Below are positions 63,078 to 64,000 of a stretch of DNA of 64,000 nucleotides, piece by piece. Numbering within the stretch: the stretch's first letter is position 1; each line of letters starts with the position of its first letter. Made by a program: the position numbers and the translations under genes. Below the pieces are notes generated by a model that did not search any database, was not told where the DNA came from, and saw only the letters and a program-made list of their open reading frames with translations. This DNA is from Jejuia sp043557195 (GTDB taxonomy: Bacteria > Bacteroidota > Bacteroidia > Flavobacteriales > Flavobacteriaceae): positions 3,100,001-3,164,000 of the forward strand of contig CP121314.1 in NCBI GenBank assembly GCA_043557195.1, written 5' to 3'.

Positions 63078-63473
63078 TTAATTCCCTTCAATATCACTAA
63101 TATGATGCTCCAAAGCTTTTACAGAAATCTGAATTTCTAGAATTAAAAATCCTAATGAAGCAATTAGTAAAATAAGGGCAACTCCAAATACCCAAACCGC
63201 AATAGTCTGTTGTTCAATATAAATTAAAAACATGGTGAGTACGCATAACAATAAACTAGAGATTCCTAGAATTTGCATAGAACGGGTGAGGTATAATCGT
63301 TTTTTTATATTTTGAATTTGAGCTATCAATACCGAATCTTTATTCTGAATGTATTTATCATGTAAACTTCTAATGGTGGCAGCATAGGCCAAAAATCTAT
63401 TTGTATAGGCTAGCATTATTAAAGATATTGCCGAAAACAATAGGGCAGGAGTAGTTAAAGTTAGTTCTTCCAT
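63078..63473 (-). CDS. DUF2721 membrane protein
   Basis: The 131-residue protein has three membrane helices; TTPALLFSAISLIMLAYTNRF and the mid-protein RSMQILGISSLLLCVLTMFLIY match the DUF2721 family. Function is unknown. Confidence 0.8.
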   Translation of the reverse strand: MEELTLTTPALLFSAISLIMLAYTNRFLAYAATIRSLHDKYIQNKDSVLIAQIQNIKKRLYLTRSMQILGISSLLLCVLTMFLIYIEQQTIAVWVFGVALILLIASLGFLILEIQISVKALEHHISDIEGN

Positions 63474-63549
63474 AATTTCTGTAAAAAATCTACTTCAAAG
63501 TTAGTCATACCAATTCGATTATAAAATGTGACATATGGAATTAAGATAA

Positions 63550-63574
63550 TTTTTCGCTTATTTGAGGCGAAAAA
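63550..63574. repeat. Small hairpin TTTTTCGC/GCGAAAAA
   Basis: An 8-bp perfect stem with a 9-nt loop lies between divergent genes. No T-run follows on either side beyond the stem, so it is not called a terminator. The gap otherwise shows nothing I recognise. Confidence 0.45.
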
Positions 63575-63689
63575 TCGAAGCATAGCCTTAGTTACGGTTT
63601 TATTTTTCAACGAAGAATAAGTAGAAAAAGAAATTAATTATTAGTGATATTTTATAATGGATTTGGTATAGATTTTATATTTTCGGGTG

Positions 63690-64000
63690 GTGCAAGAAGA
63701 CTTTCTACATTATATCTGGAAACACAAAAAGTTTAGTCAAACCGATTTAAAAACGGTAAATCAGGAAACTATTGAAATCAGTTCAGTTGGTGAACACAAT
63801 TTAAACGCTGGTCCAGACTTTTTTAATGCAAAATTGAGAATAAACGAGCAGCTGTGGGCAGGAAATGTGGAGATTCATATAAAGTCCTCAGATTGGTTTT
63901 TGCATAATCATGAACAGGACAAAGCTTATGATAATGTAATTCTGCATGTGGTTTGGGAGCATGATGCAGAGGTGTTTAGAAAAGATAATTCTATAATTCC
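63690..64000 (+). CDS. DUF2851-family protein, N-terminal part (cut by window edge)
   Basis: The frame is open to the right edge from GTG at 63690 (an adjacent in-frame GTG at 63687 is also possible), giving 103 visible residues. The start MQEDFLHYIWKHKKF, then VGEHNLNAGPDFFNAKLRI and GNVEIHIKSSDW, are typical of the DUF2851 family, conserved in Bacteroidota and of unknown function, with some resemblance to nuclease folds. Confidence 0.82.
   Translation, partial: MQEDFLHYIWKHKKFSQTDLKTVNQETIEISSVGEHNLNAGPDFFNAKLRINEQLWAGNVEIHIKSSDWFLHNHEQDKAYDNVILHVVWEHDAEVFRKDNSII

Overview
The window looks like a chromosomal segment of a marine member of the Flavobacteriaceae (Bacteroidota). Support comes from low G+C coding sequence, SusC/SusD pairs, type IX secretion (T9SS) sorting tails, promoters of the Bacteroidota type (TTTG, 19 bp, TAnnTTTG), an exosortase N locus and a tmRNA whose tag reads GENNYALAA. 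The left and right edges each cut a gene: an Nramp-type transporter on the left and a DUF2851 protein on the right.

Positions 1-28692 form a large, nearly complete alginate utilisation locus, all on the + strand. It holds an Nramp-like transporter, a PL7 lipoprotein, an SDR reductase, a secreted heparin-lyase-I-like protein, a secreted PL6, a lipoprotein PL6, a PL17 oligoalginate lyase, a KdgF-like cupin, two SusC/SusD pairs, two PKD-type surface lipoproteins, a second PL7, a GntR/FadR-type regulator, an MFS uronate transporter and a second SDR. The expected flow is this: surface lyases cut alginate, SusCD import oligomers, PL6/PL17 make unsaturated monouronate, KdgF linearises it to DEH, the MFS protein carries it inward and an SDR reduces it to KDG. 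KDG kinase and aldolase genes are not in the window.

Four promoters in this locus share one architecture: TTTG, exactly 19 bp, TATATTTG, followed directly by 2-4 copies of the palindrome TTGGTAAACCAA at a 13-bp period. The natural candidate ligand is the GntR protein at 25713. The three transporter transcripts (SusC1, SusC2, MFS) also carry a recurring leader motif: a hairpin with a TGCAYGC loop followed by AGGAGGGA, lying 110-160 nt before the start codon. I regard this as the most interesting unexplained signal.

Positions 28764-29524 hold the tmRNA (minus strand), its terminator and a dispersed repeat. A saccharopine/alanine dehydrogenase-like gene follows. Positions 30725-38465 (minus strand) are an exosortase N island: XrtN, its VIT-domain target, DUF1361, DUF2809, SanA-like and DUF4173 proteins, a small winged-helix regulator and a membrane protein. 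Two copies of a 19-bp palindrome (TACTTTGAA-TTCAAAGTA type) lie just upstream of two genes in it. Next come a DUF1801 gene, kdsA, and a typA/bipA gene with an internal deletion of about 109 nt that removes the switch I region and shifts the frame.

Positions 42476-50394 are a cell-envelope glycan cluster with two tandem flippases, a phosphoethanolamine transferase, three glycosyltransferases and a 2OG-Fe(II) oxygenase. The rest is housekeeping and envelope genes: ftsE, a large TPR protein plus beta-barrel pair, a GspG-like protein, a methyltransferase, a YkgJ-type protein, a sterol desaturase-like enzyme, a NamZ-type muramidase, a LolC/E-like permease and several small envelope proteins. Dispersed palindromic repeats sit in several intergenic gaps.
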